Assembly: GCF_900996235.1 (NCBI RefSeq)
Contig: NZ_CAAJGM010000033.1
Location: 62,001 to 126,000 of the forward strand
Length of the DNA stretch: 64,000 nucleotides
Source: Paraburkholderia sp. BCC1885
Lineage (GTDB): Bacteria > Pseudomonadota > Gammaproteobacteria > Burkholderiales > Burkholderiaceae
Reading direction: 5' to 3'
Both the position numbers and the translations under genes were made by a program. The notes beneath the pieces are model-generated. The model saw nothing but the letters and a program-made list of their open reading frames with translations. It made no database searches and was not told the origin of the DNA. Of this stretch, positions 55,701 through 64,000 are shown in pieces. Positions within the stretch are counted from its first letter, which is position 1, and the number at the start of each line of letters is the position of its first letter.

Positions 55701-56768
55701 TTAAAGCGCGGCGACGACGGCGTCGCCCATCGCCGCGGTGCCAACCTGCTGGCAACCCGGCGTGAGGATGTCGCCGGTGCGAAAGCCTTGCTCCAGCACT
55801 TTCTTCACGGCGGCTTCGATGCGCTCGGCCTGCTCGGCCTTGTTCAGCGAGTAACGCAGCATCATCGCGGCGGACAGGATGGTGGCGAGCGGATTCGCCA
55901 CGCCTTTGCCGGCGATGTCGGGCGCCGAACCGTGCGACGGCTCGTATAGACCCTTGCTGTTCTTGTCGAGCGAGGCCGACGGCAGCATGCCGATCGAACC
56001 CGTCAGCATCGCGGCCTGATCGGACAGGATGTCGCCGAACATGTTGCCGGTGACGACGACGTCGAACGCCTTCGGCGCCTTCACCAGTTGCATGGCCGCG
56101 TTGTCCACGTACATGTGCGACAGTTCGACGTCCGCGTATTCCTTCGACACGTCGATCATGATGTCGCGCCAGAACTGCGAGGTTTCCAGCACGTTGGCCT
56201 TGTCCACCGACGTGACTTTCCTGCTGCGCTTTTGCGCCGCCTGAAACGCGACGTGCGCGATGCGGCGCACTTCCGGCTCCGAATAACGCATGGTGTCGAA
56301 GCCTTCCTGCGCGCCGGCGAACAGACCGTCCGGCGCCTCGCGCACGCCGCGCGGCGTGCCGAAGTAAATGTCGCCATTCAGCTCGCGCACGATCAGGATG
56401 TCGAGGCCCGCAACGATTTCCGGCTTCAGCGACGAGGCCGCCACCAGCTGCGCATAGCAGATTGCCGGGCGGAAGTTCGCGAACAGCTGCAGGTGCTTGC
56501 GCAAGCCGAGGATGGCCTGCTCCGGACGCAGCGCGCGTTCGAGCGAGTCGTACTTCCAGTCACCTACGGCGCCGAACAGGATCGCATCGGCTTCCTTCGC
56601 CAGCGCCAGCGTCGAATCGGGCAACGGATGCCCTTTCGCTTCATAACCCGCGCCGCCGACGGGCGCCTCTTCGAGCTCGAACTTCTCGCCGAGCACATTC
56701 AGAACCTTGACGGCTTCCTTGACGATTTCCGGCCCGATGCCATCGCCGGGCAACACTGCAATCTTCAT
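55701..56768 (-). CDS. leuB: 3-isopropylmalate dehydrogenase
   Basis: The 355-residue enzyme oxidises and decarboxylates 3-isopropylmalate in leucine synthesis, using NAD+. Motifs include [20 protein letters not shown], the conserved Tyr/Asp region, and [20 protein letters not shown] with [20 protein letters not shown]. Length is normal. It is the third gene of leuC-leuD-leuB, 54 bases after leuD. Confidence 0.97.
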   Translation of the reverse strand: MKIAVLPGDGIGPEIVKEAVKVLNVLGEKFELEEAPVGGAGYEAKGHPLPDSTLALAKEADAILFGAVGDWKYDSLERALRPEQAILGLRKHLQLFANFRPAICYAQLVAASSLKPEIVAGLDILIVRELNGDIYFGTPRGVREAPDGLFAGAQEGFDTMRYSEPEVRRIAHVAFQAAQKRSRKVTSVDKANVLETSQFWRDIMIDVSKEYADVELSHMYVDNAAMQLVKAPKAFDVVVTGNMFGDILSDQAAMLTGSIGMLPSASLDKNSKGLYEPSHGSAPDIAGKGVANPLATILSAAMMLRYSLNKAEQAERIEAAVKKVLEQGFRTGDILTPGCQQVGTAAMGDAVVAAL

Positions 56769-56822
56769 GCGAATTTCCTTGATTGTTTTCTCTTCACACC
56801 ACCGCGTGTGACGCGTGCGCGT

Positions 56823-57473
56823 TCAACCGACAATGCGGTGACCGAGCCACGGCTGCTTGGTCAGACGCTCGGCTTCGAACTGGCGAATCTTGTCGGCGTG
56901 ACGCAGCGTGAGGCCGATATCGTCAAAGCCGTTCAGCAGACAGTACTTGCGAAAACCCGCCACTTCGAACGAATACTGCGTGCCGTCGCCGACGCGCACG
57001 GTCTGCGCTTCGAGGTCGATGGTCAGCTCAAAACCGTTGAACGCATACGTTTCGTTGAACAGATGATCGACCTGCTGCTCGGTCAGCACGATCGGCAGCA
57101 AGCCGTTTTTGAAGCAGTTGTTGTAGAAGATGTCCGCGAAACTCGGCGCGATGATCGCGCGGAAGCCGTACTGCTGCAGCGCCCACGGCGCGTGCTCGCG
57201 CGAACTGCCGCAGCCGAAATTCTTGCGCGCCAGCAAGATGGACGCGCCTTGATAACGCGGCTGGTTCAGTACGAAATCCGGATTCAGCGGACGCTTCGAA
57301 TTGTCCTGACCCGGCTCGCCGTGATCGAGGTAACGCCATTCGTCGAACGCATTCGGACCGAAACCCGTGCGCTTGATCGACTTCAGGAACTGCTTCGGAA
57401 TGATCGCGTCCGTGTCGACGTTTTCACGATCCAGTGGCGCCACGACGCCGGTATGTACGATGAATTTATCCAT
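56823..57473 (-). CDS. leuD: 3-isopropylmalate dehydratase small subunit
   Basis: The 216-residue subunit completes isopropylmalate isomerase with LeuC. It begins [20 protein letters not shown] and has FLVNQPRY-like [20 protein letters not shown] followed by [20 protein letters not shown], the conserved swivelling-domain motif. Length is typical. It lies 77 bases after leuC. In other Burkholderia a small entericidin-like gene can occur between leuC and leuD; none is seen here. Confidence 0.97.
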   Translation of the reverse strand: MDKFIVHTGVVAPLDRENVDTDAIIPKQFLKSIKRTGFGPNAFDEWRYLDHGEPGQDNSKRPLNPDFVLNQPRYQGASILLARKNFGCGSSREHAPWALQQYGFRAIIAPSFADIFYNNCFKNGLLPIVLTEQQVDHLFNETYAFNGFELTIDLEAQTVRVGDGTQYSFEVAGFRKYCLLNGFDDIGLTLRHADKIRQFEAERLTKQPWLGHRIVG

Positions 57474-57550
57474 GGCCCATCACCAACCAGAGTAGAAACC
57501 GGCGGCTGCGACACAATGCGCGCCGCCGGTGGAGTCGAAAGTAGCGCGGC

Positions 57551-58960
57551 TTAGCCGAGCTTGCGAATATCGACGAAGTGGCCTTCGATGGCCGCGGCCG
57601 CAGCCATGGCCGGGCTCACGAGGTGCGTGCGGCCACCCGCGCCCTGACGGCCTTCGAAGTTGCGGTTCGAGGTGGACGCGCAACGCTCGCCCGGATCGAG
57701 CCGGTCGGCGTTCATGGCGAGGCACATCGAGCAACCCGGTTCGCGCCATTCGAAACCTGCGTCGGTGAACACCTTGTCGAGACCTTCACGTTCTGCTTGC
57801 GCCTTCACCAGCCCCGAACCCGGCACCACCATCGCCAGACGGATGCTCGGCGCCACCCGGCGGCCCAGCTTGCGCACGACGTATGCCGCGGCGCGCAGGT
57901 CTTCGATACGCGCGTTGGTGCACGAGCCGATGAAAATCTTGTCCGGCTTGATGGATTCGATCGGCGCGTTCGGTTCGAGCGCCATGTATTTGAGCGCGCG
58001 TTCCATCGCGTCGCGCTTGACCGGATCTTTCTCGCGTTCGGGATCCGGCACGCGGCCGTCGATTGCCGTGACCATCTCGGGCGAGGTGCCCCACGTGACC
58101 TGCGGCACGATTTCCGCCGCATTCAGTTCGACCACGCGGTCGAACTGCGCGCCGTCGTCCGACCTGAACTGCTTCCAGTATTCGACCGCGTGATCCCACT
58201 CGACGCCTTCCGGCGAGAACGGGCGGCCCTTCAGGTACTCGACCGTGGTGTCGTCGACCGCGACCATGCCGGCGCGCGCGCCCGCTTCGATCGCCATGTT
58301 GCAGACGGTCATGCGGCCTTCCATGGTCAGCGCGCGAATGGTCGAGCCGCCGAATTCGATGGCGTAGCCCGTGCCGCCCGCCGTGCCAATCTTGCCGATG
58401 ATGGCGAGCACGATGTCTTTCGCGGTACAGCCGCGCGGCAATGGGCCCTCGACCTTCACCAGCATGTTCTTGCTCTTCTTCTGCAAAAGCGTTTGCGTGG
58501 CCAGAACGTGCTCGACTTCCGAGGTGCCGATACCGTGCGCCAGCGCGCCGAACGCGCCGTGGGTGGACGTGTGCGAGTCGCCGCAGACGATGGTCATGCC
58601 CGGCAGCGTGGCGCCCTGCTCCGGCCCGATGATGTGCACGATGCCCTGACGCAGGTCGTTCATCTTGAACTGGGTGATGCCGTAGGCGTCGCAGTTCGTA
58701 TCGAGCGTGTCGACCTGCAGCTTCGACACCGGATCGGCAATGCCCTGGCTGCGGTCGGTGGTGGGCACGTTGTGGTCAGAGACGGCCAGGTTCGCACTGA
58801 TGCGCCACACCGGACGCTCGGCCAGCTTCAGGCCCTCGAAGGCCTGCGGGCTCGTGACTTCATGCAGCAGGTGACGGTCGATGTAAAGAATCGTCGTACC
58901 GTCTTCTTCCGTGTGGATCACGTGCGTGTTCCACAATTTGTCGTAGAGAGTCTGTGCCAT
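57551..58960 (-). CDS. leuC: 3-isopropylmalate dehydratase large subunit
   Basis: The 469-residue aconitase-family subunit carries the 4Fe-4S cluster; the ligand cysteines are in [13 protein letters not shown] and [10 protein letters not shown]. It isomerises 2- to 3-isopropylmalate. Other motifs are [20 protein letters not shown] and [19 protein letters not shown] 58960 gives the family start [20 protein letters not shown]; 51 codons of open frame upstream cover the promoter region and are rejected. A CATAAT box (59012-59007, minus) may be its -10. Confidence 0.96.
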   Translation of the reverse strand: MAQTLYDKLWNTHVIHTEEDGTTILYIDRHLLHEVTSPQAFEGLKLAERPVWRISANLAVSDHNVPTTDRSQGIADPVSKLQVDTLDTNCDAYGITQFKMNDLRQGIVHIIGPEQGATLPGMTIVCGDSHTSTHGAFGALAHGIGTSEVEHVLATQTLLQKKSKNMLVKVEGPLPRGCTAKDIVLAIIGKIGTAGGTGYAIEFGGSTIRALTMEGRMTVCNMAIEAGARAGMVAVDDTTVEYLKGRPFSPEGVEWDHAVEYWKQFRSDDGAQFDRVVELNAAEIVPQVTWGTSPEMVTAIDGRVPDPEREKDPVKRDAMERALKYMALEPNAPIESIKPDKIFIGSCTNARIEDLRAAAYVVRKLGRRVAPSIRLAMVVPGSGLVKAQAEREGLDKVFTDAGFEWREPGCSMCLAMNADRLDPGERCASTSNRNFEGRQGAGGRTHLVSPAMAAAAAIEGHFVDIRKLG

Positions 58961-59006
58961 GGTATGCGGGGTAGTGATGACTGCGGGCAAGCTGTGTGTG
59001 CGATCG

Positions 59007-59012
59007 ATTATG
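59007..59012 (-). promoter_or_regulatory. possible -10 box of the leuCDB operon
   Basis: CATAAT on the minus strand lies 47 bases before the leuC ATG in the only A/T-biased part of the gap. No good -35 is visible at 16-18 bases, so an activator may be needed. Confidence 0.3.
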
Positions 59013-59150
59013 CCACGCTGATCCCGCCTTTTGCCGGTCGCTGAAGCAAAAAACCGATAAAAAACAGGGAGTTGGGTGGTAGTAGCGATACCTGTATCGC
59101 GGGTGCCCGGCAACGCCTGCCGCCGGCAAAATCACGCCCAAAAAGCAAAA

Positions 59151-59177
59151 CGCCCCAACGTGGAACCCGTTGGGGCG
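59151..59177 (-). terminator. intrinsic terminator after gltA
   Basis: CGCCCCAACG (59151-59160) and CGTTGGGGCG (59168-59177) form a perfect 10-bp stem with a 7-base loop. On the minus strand it is followed by TTTTGCTTTTT. It separates gltA from leuC. Confidence 0.88.
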
Positions 59178-59250
59178 TCTTTCACTTCATCGTTTTGCAC
59201 AACTCACAGCAATCTAACCGGCCGTGAGATCCGCGCAAATCAGCATGCGT

Positions 59251-60552
59251 TTAACGTGCCGAAATCGGCTTCGCTTCACGCGGCGTGTCGCCAACGAACA
59301 GCTGACGCGGACGGCCAATCTTCTGCTCCGGATCGGCGATCATTTCGTTCCACTGCGCAATCCAGCCCACGGTACGTGCCATCGCGAAGATACACGTGAA
59401 CATCGAGGTCGGAATGCCGAGCGCGCGCTGCACGATGCCCGAGTAGAAGTCGACGTTCGGGTACAGCTTGCGCGACACGAAGTATTCGTCTTCCAGCGCA
59501 ATCTTTTCCAGCGCCATGGCGAGCTTGAACAGCGGGTCGTCGTGCAGGCCCAGTTCTTCCAGCACTTCGTGGCAGGTTTCGCGCATCAGCTTGGCACGCG
59601 GGTCGTAGTTCTTGTAGACGCGGTGACCGAAGCCCATCAGCTTCACACCCGAGTTCTTGTCCTTCACCTGCTTGATGAACTCAGGAATGTTGTCGACCGA
59701 GCCGATCTCTTCCAGCATGTTCAGTGCGGCTTCGTTCGCGCCGCCGTGCGCCGGACCCCACAGGCAGGCGATACCGGCTGCGATACACGCAAACGGATTC
59801 GCGCCCGACGAACCAGCCAGACGCACCGTCGAGGTCGACGCGTTCTGTTCGTGGTCAGCGTGCAGAATCAGGATACGGTCCAGCGCGCGCACCAGCACGT
59901 CGTTGACCTTGTACTCTTCGCACGGGTTCGAGAACATCATGTGCATGAAGTTCGCGCTGTACGAGAGTTCGTTCTTCGGGTACGCAAACGGCTGGCCGAT
60001 GCTGTACTTGTACGCCATGGCCACCAGCGTCGGCAGCTTCGCGATCATGCGAATGGCCGACACGTCGCGGTGACGCGGGTTATTGATGTCGAGCGAGTCG
60101 TGATAGAACGCCGACAGCGCGCCGACTGCGGCCACCAGAATCGCCATCGGGTGCGCGTCGCGGCGGAAGCCGCGGAAGAAGAAGTGCATCTGCTCGTGCA
60201 CCATCGTGTGCTTCGTGACGGTGTCGACGAATTCGGTCTTTTGCGCTTCGGTCGGCAGTTCGCCTTTCAGCAGCAGGAAGCAGGTTTCGAGGAAGTCGGC
60301 ATTTTGCGCGAGATCGTCGATGGGGTAGCCGCGGTACAGCAGCTCGCCCTTGTCGCCGTCGATGTACGTAATGGCCGAGTTACACGCCGCCGTCGACATG
60401 AAGCCCGGGTCGTACGTGAACTTGCCGGTCTGGCCGTACAGTTTGCGGATGTCGATCACGTCCGGGCCCATCGTGCCCTTGTAGATCGGCATTTCAACGC
60501 TCGGCGAGTTGTCGCTGAACGATAGCGTGGCTTTAACATCTGACGGGGTCAT
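59251..60552 (-). CDS. gltA: citrate synthase
   Basis: The 433-residue type II (hexameric, NADH-sensitive class) citrate synthase joins acetyl-CoA and oxaloacetate. It shows [20 protein letters not shown] near residue 45, [19 protein letters not shown] (active-site His) and [20 protein letters not shown] (active-site His), with the catalytic Asp following in the C-terminal domain. Length matches E. coli GltA. A GAGGA ribosome site precedes ATG 60552. It is downstream of sdhE by 72 bases and probably part of the sdh transcription unit or closely co-regulated. Confidence 0.97.
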   Translation of the reverse strand: MTPSDVKATLSFSDNSPSVEMPIYKGTMGPDVIDIRKLYGQTGKFTYDPGFMSTAACNSAITYIDGDKGELLYRGYPIDDLAQNADFLETCFLLLKGELPTEAQKTEFVDTVTKHTMVHEQMHFFFRGFRRDAHPMAILVAAVGALSAFYHDSLDINNPRHRDVSAIRMIAKLPTLVAMAYKYSIGQPFAYPKNELSYSANFMHMMFSNPCEEYKVNDVLVRALDRILILHADHEQNASTSTVRLAGSSGANPFACIAAGIACLWGPAHGGANEAALNMLEEIGSVDNIPEFIKQVKDKNSGVKLMGFGHRVYKNYDPRAKLMRETCHEVLEELGLHDDPLFKLAMALEKIALEDEYFVSRKLYPNVDFYSGIVQRALGIPTSMFTCIFAMARTVGWIAQWNEMIADPEQKIGRPRQLFVGDTPREAKPISAR

Positions 60553-60624
60553 GGCACATCCTCAATCGAAGTATGGAAACAGGGTTTCGATAATTGCACG
60601 CGTGGAACAACGGACTGGCTTTAC

Positions 60625-60894
60625 TCAGGCAGTGCGCAGCAGCTCCAGCACCCGGGCTACATCCGGATCTGCAAGGTCGCCTTCCGGTTCCTTGCGCGCG
60701 AGTAGCAAGTCCATCAGGTCGTTATCGCTCAGCTCTAGCAGGCGCGTAAGTGCGCCCACATCGGCGTCGCTGAGGTCATGCTCGTATTTGCCGAAAAAAC
60801 GCTCGAAAATCAGATCGTTTTCCAGCAAGCCCCGGCGGGCGCGCCAGCGAAGGCGCTCCCGCCGAAGCGGGTCGGCTTGATGCGGTTCGTTCAT
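60625..60894 (-). CDS. sdhE: SdhE, FAD assembly factor for succinate dehydrogenase
   Basis: The 89-residue protein has the SdhE/SDH5 signature RGLLENDLIFERFF (the RGxxE motif that promotes covalent flavinylation of SdhA) and the acidic C-terminal helices of the family. It is slightly basic at the N-terminus and cytoplasmic. It lies 81 bases after sdhB and upstream of gltA, which fits its role. Confidence 0.94.
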   Translation of the reverse strand: MNEPHQADPLRRERLRWRARRGLLENDLIFERFFGKYEHDLSDADVGALTRLLELSDNDLMDLLLARKEPEGDLADPDVARVLELLRTA

Positions 60895-60975
60895 ATCAGT
60901 ACGTGCCGGACCGCCCCAAGCGTACTGACCGCCCCTTTGGGGGGCCTGAACGCAGGGAGCGTGAGGGCTCTTTCA

Positions 60976-61680
60976 TCAGACAGCGCGGCGAACCATCAAT
61001 TCCTTGATCTTGCCGATCGCCTTCGTCGGGTTGAGCCCCTTCGGGCACACATCGACGCAGTTCATGATCGTATGGCAACGGAACAGACGGTACGGGTCTT
61101 CCAGATTGTCGAGACGCTCGCCGGTCGCTTCGTCGCGGCTATCCGCGATGAAACGATAGGCTTGCAGCAGACCGGCCGGGCCGACGAACTTGTCCGGATT
61201 CCACCAGAAGCTCGGGCACGACGTGGAGCAGCTTGCGCACAGAATGCACTCGTACAGGCCGTCCAGCTCTTCGCGTTCTTCCGGCGACTGCAGGCGTTCC
61301 TTTTCCGGCGGCGGCGTATCGTTGATCAGATAAGGCTTGATCGAGTGATACTGGTTGAAGAACTGCGTGAAGTCGCAGATCAGGTCGCGCACGACGGGCA
61401 GCCCCGGCAGCGGACGCAGCACGATCTTCTGCGGCAGGTCGTTCATGTTGGTCAGGCACGCCAGACCATTCTTGCCGTTGATGTTCATTGCGTCCGAACC
61501 GCACACGCCTTCACGGCACGAGCGGCGGAACGACAGCGTTTCATCGACCGCCTTCAGCTTGAGCAGCGCGTCGAGCAGCATGCGTTCGTGCGAGTCGATT
61601 TCGATCTCATACGACTGCATGCGCGGTGCTGCGTCCTTGTCCGGATCGTAGCGGTAGATTTCAAATGTACGCTTGGCCAT
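60976..61680 (-). CDS. sdhB: succinate dehydrogenase iron-sulfur subunit
   Basis: The 234-residue subunit carries three Fe-S clusters: 2Fe-2S ([21 protein letters not shown]), 4Fe-4S ([12 protein letters not shown]) and 3Fe-4S ([20 protein letters not shown]). It passes electrons from SdhA to ubiquinone at the inner membrane. Length is normal. The start has an AGGAATT ribosome site and lies 24 bases after sdhA. Confidence 0.98.
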   Translation of the reverse strand: MAKRTFEIYRYDPDKDAAPRMQSYEIEIDSHERMLLDALLKLKAVDETLSFRRSCREGVCGSDAMNINGKNGLACLTNMNDLPQKIVLRPLPGLPVVRDLICDFTQFFNQYHSIKPYLINDTPPPEKERLQSPEEREELDGLYECILCASCSTSCPSFWWNPDKFVGPAGLLQAYRFIADSRDEATGERLDNLEDPYRLFRCHTIMNCVDVCPKGLNPTKAIGKIKELMVRRAV

Positions 61681-61704
61681 TTCTGAATTCCTTTGACTTG
61701 TGCC

Positions 61705-63480
61705 TTAGAAGGTACGCGCTTTCGGCGGCACCGATTCGACGGTCAGCGGTTGCATGTGAACCGGCTTGTAGTCGAGGCGATCGCCTTCGCTGAACCACAG
61801 CGTATGGCGCAGCCAGTTTTCGTCGTCGCGATGTTCGAAGTCGTTCTGCGCGTGCGCACCACGGCTTTCCTTGCGCGCCTCTGCCGACACCATCGTGGCG
61901 CGTGCCACTTCGATCAGGTTCGCCAGTTCCAGCGCTTCCACACGAGCCGTGTTGAAGACCTTCGACTTGTCCTTCAGGTGGATGTTGTCGACCCGCTCGG
62001 CCACTTCGCGGATGCGTTCCACGCCCTTCGACAGCAGCTCCGAGGTACGGAACACGCCGGCATGCGCCTGCATCGTGGCGCGGATGTCGTTGGCGACGTT
62101 CTGCGTGTATTCGCCCGACGAGGACTTGTCCAGCTTGTCCAGACGCGACAGCGCGAAATCGGCGGCGTCAGCCGGCAGCGGCTTGTGATCCTTGATTTCC
62201 TTCACGTGCTTGACGATGTGGTTGCCGGCCGCGCGGCCGAACACCACCAGGTCGAGCAGCGAGTTCGTGCCGAGGCGGTTCGCACCGTGGACCGACACGC
62301 ACGAGCATTCGCCTACAGCGTAGAAGCCGTTGACCGGATCTTCGTGACCCTTCGACGTGCCCACCACCTGGCCGTGAATGTTCGTAGGAATGCCGCCCAT
62401 CTGATAGTGGATGGTCGGCACAACCGGGATCGGTTCTTTAATGCAATCGACGTTGGCAAACTTCAGCGCGATTTCGCGGATCGACGGCAGACGCTTCATG
62501 ATCGTCTCGGCGCCGATGTGCGACAGGTCGAGCAGCACGTGATCCTTGTTCGGACCCACGCCGCGGCCTTCCTTGATTTCCTGGTCCATCGAACGCGAAA
62601 CGAAGTCGCGCGGCGCCAGATCCTTCAAGGTAGGCGCGTAGCGTTCCATGAAACGCTCGCCATTCGAATTGCGCAGAATGCCGCCTTCGCCGCGCACGCC
62701 TTCGGTAATCAGCACGCCCGCACCGGCCACGCCGGTGGGGTGGAATTGCCAGAATTCCATGTCTTGCAGCGCGATGCCCGAACGCGCAGCCATGCCCAGG
62801 CCGTCACCGGTGTTGATGAACGCGTTGGTGGAGGCCGCGAAGATCCGGCCCGCACCGCCCGTAGCGAACAGCGTGGTCTTGCCTTCGAGGATGTAGACGT
62901 CGCCCGTTTCCATTTCCAGCGCGGTCACGCCGAGCACGTCGCCTTCGGCGTCGCGGATCAGGTCCAGCGCCATCCACTCGACGAAGAACTGCGTCTTCGC
63001 CGCGACGTTTTGCTGGTACAGCGTATGCAGCAGCGCGTGACCAGTACGGTCAGCAGCCGCGCAAGCGCGTTGCACCGGCTTTTCGCCGTAGTTGGCCGTG
63101 TGGCCGCCGAACGGACGTTGATAGATGGTGCCGTCCGCATTGCGGTCGAACGGCATGCCCATGTGTTCCAGTTCGTAGACGGCGTTCGGTGCTTCGCGGC
63201 ACATGAACTCGATCGCGTCCTGGTCGCCGAGCCAGTCGGAACCCTTGATCGTGTCGTAGAAGTGGTAATGCCAGTTGTCTTCGCTCATGTTGCCGAGCGA
63301 TGCGCCGATGCCGCCTTGAGCCGCCACCGTGTGCGAGCGCGTCGGGAACACCTTCGACAGTACGCAGACCGACAGACCCGCCCGCGCCAGTTGCAGCGAA
63401 GCGCGCATCCCCGAGCCGCCTGCGCCGACGATAACCACGTCAAACTTGCGACGCGGCAGAGAATTCTTGATTGCAGCCAT
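61705..63480 (-). CDS. sdhA: succinate dehydrogenase flavoprotein subunit
   Basis: The 591-residue catalytic subunit oxidises succinate to fumarate with covalently bound FAD. It begins [20 protein letters not shown], with [16 protein letters not shown] (FAD site), and the flavinylated His in [39 protein letters not shown] and [14 protein letters not shown] are also present. ATG 63480 is preferred over an upstream frame because it starts the conserved N-terminus and lies 4 bases after sdhD. Confidence 0.98.
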   Translation of the reverse strand: MAAIKNSLPRRKFDVVIVGAGGSGMRASLQLARAGLSVCVLSKVFPTRSHTVAAQGGIGASLGNMSEDNWHYHFYDTIKGSDWLGDQDAIEFMCREAPNAVYELEHMGMPFDRNADGTIYQRPFGGHTANYGEKPVQRACAAADRTGHALLHTLYQQNVAAKTQFFVEWMALDLIRDAEGDVLGVTALEMETGDVYILEGKTTLFATGGAGRIFAASTNAFINTGDGLGMAARSGIALQDMEFWQFHPTGVAGAGVLITEGVRGEGGILRNSNGERFMERYAPTLKDLAPRDFVSRSMDQEIKEGRGVGPNKDHVLLDLSHIGAETIMKRLPSIREIALKFANVDCIKEPIPVVPTIHYQMGGIPTNIHGQVVGTSKGHEDPVNGFYAVGECSCVSVHGANRLGTNSLLDLVVFGRAAGNHIVKHVKEIKDHKPLPADAADFALSRLDKLDKSSSGEYTQNVANDIRATMQAHAGVFRTSELLSKGVERIREVAERVDNIHLKDKSKVFNTARVEALELANLIEVARATMVSAEARKESRGAHAQNDFEHRDDENWLRHTLWFSEGDRLDYKPVHMQPLTVESVPPKARTF

Positions 63481-63484
63481 TCTT

Positions 63485-63853
63485 TTATACTCTCCAGAGA
63501 ATCTGCGCAGCGTAGCCGGCACACGCCAGCAGCCAGACGATCGTCAGGGCCTGAAGGAGAAGACGCACACCGACGGGCTTGATGTAGTCCATCCAGATGT
63601 CACGAATACCGACCCACGCGTGGTAGAACAGGGACAGCAGCGTCACGAAGGTGGCGAGCTTCATCCACTGCGTCGCGAAGATCGACGCCCAGCCGTCGTA
63701 CGAGAAATCTTGTGCACCGAAGAACCACACGAGCAGAATGATCGTGTAGATCGCCATGATGGTGGCGGTAATGCGCTGTGCGAGCCAGTCGCGCAGACCG
63801 TAATGCGCGCCGACGACGAGACGCTTCGGGCCGATTCGGTTATTAGCTGCCAT
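63485..63853 (-). CDS. sdhD: succinate dehydrogenase membrane anchor subunit D
   Basis: The 122-residue protein has three membrane helices and the anchor features of Sdh[20 protein letters not shown] (quinone-site Arg region) and [16 protein letters not shown] (heme-ligand and quinone-site region). It holds SdhAB to the inner membrane. ATG 63853 follows a GGAG ribosome site located in the end of sdhC; an upstream in-frame extension overlaps sdhC and is rejected. Confidence 0.95.
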   Translation of the reverse strand: MAANNRIGPKRLVVGAHYGLRDWLAQRITATIMAIYTIILLVWFFGAQDFSYDGWASIFATQWMKLATFVTLLSLFYHAWVGIRDIWMDYIKPVGVRLLLQALTIVWLLACAGYAAQILWRV

Positions 63854-63857
63854 TTTT

Positions 63858-64000
63858 TTAGAATGCTCCGAAGAGTTTGAGCGCGAATGCAATGGTCAGA
63901 AGCGACGACACGACCAGCACGACGATGGAGGTTTGCTTGCCCTTCTCTTTCGTCGTGAGGTTATGGCTCGTGTCCATGAACAGGTGACGCACGCCGGCAC
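63858..64000 (-). CDS. sdhC: succinate dehydrogenase cytochrome b556 subunit, C-terminal fragment (cut by window edge)
   Basis: The last 47 codons are visible, ending with TAA at 63860-63858. The translation AGVRHLFMDTSHNLTTKEKG followed by one hydrophobic helix (IVVLVVSSLLTIAFALKLFG) matches the C-terminus of SdhC; GVRHLxxD is the family signature near the heme His. The start lies beyond base 64000, so the sdh promoter is not in this window. It is first of sdhCDAB, 4 bases before sdhD. Confidence 0.92.
   Translation of the reverse strand, partial: AGVRHLFMDTSHNLTTKEKGKQTSIVVLVVSSLLTIAFALKLFGAF

Noticed and set aside
1..64000. tRNA genes, CRISPR arrays, insertion sequences or phage genes
   Set aside because: I read through the gaps and gene list and found no cloverleaf-like sequence, spaced repeats, transposase or integrase; without a search tool a divergent element could be missed.

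Overview
This is a GC-rich window packed with genes on both strands. Gene content and order point to a Burkholderiaceae bacterium, most likely a Paraburkholderia or Burkholderia. The markers are a DUF3563 protein, a BPSS1780-family membrane protein, a choline-kinase-fold ThrB, a B. cepacia-type FAD-glucose dehydrogenase set, and trpF/B/A with leuCDB, asd, gltA and sdhCDAB together, which in Burkholderia lie on chromosome 2. The replicon assignment is inference. I saw no tRNA, rRNA, CRISPR array, prophage or insertion sequence.

Layout. 1-231 holds the start of amn, running off the left edge. 429-4402 is a plus-strand run: a DUF2782-type secreted protein, thrB, a BPSS1780 membrane protein and DNA photolyase. 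4481-6001 carries a DUF3563 mini-protein and a PHB depolymerase-type esterase, each with a palindrome in its upstream region. 6408-11152 mixes a PAP2 phosphatase, a divergent tautomerase/LysR pair, a repetitive basic secreted protein, an Xre-RES toxin-antitoxin pair and a phosphoesterase. 11328-15089 (minus) encodes a three-subunit FAD-dependent sugar dehydrogenase (gamma, GMC alpha, triheme cytochrome c).

16365-34779 is the main accessory block, a seven-gene plus-strand operon: glgE, treS fused to maltokinase, glgB, glgX, treZ, malQ, treY. It encodes trehalose to maltose to maltose-1-phosphate to branched alpha-glucan, and also the return route from glucan to trehalose by debranching plus TreY/TreZ. 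No glgC, glgA or otsAB is present here. GlgE carries an extra N-terminal amylase-like domain that looks like a catalytically dead copy of its own catalytic domain. A strong sigma-54-type promoter match lies upstream.

34853-39288 holds a TSUP permease, a CorC/HlyC-type protein, a degenerate histidine kinase, an FKBP isomerase and an AraC regulator. From 39322 to the right edge almost everything is on the minus strand and is core metabolism. The order sdhCDAB-sdhE-gltA, leuC-leuD-leuB-asd-fimV-truA-trpF-[trpB-methyltransferase-trpA]-accD-folC-dedD-cvpA-purF-metZ resembles the Pseudomonas order from leuC to metZ, except for the bracketed block. Between purF and metZ there is a SAM-II-like riboswitch candidate followed by an intrinsic terminator. 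The riboswitch, the duplicated GlgE, the sigma-54 site and the methyltransferase inside the trp cluster are the points most worth checking.
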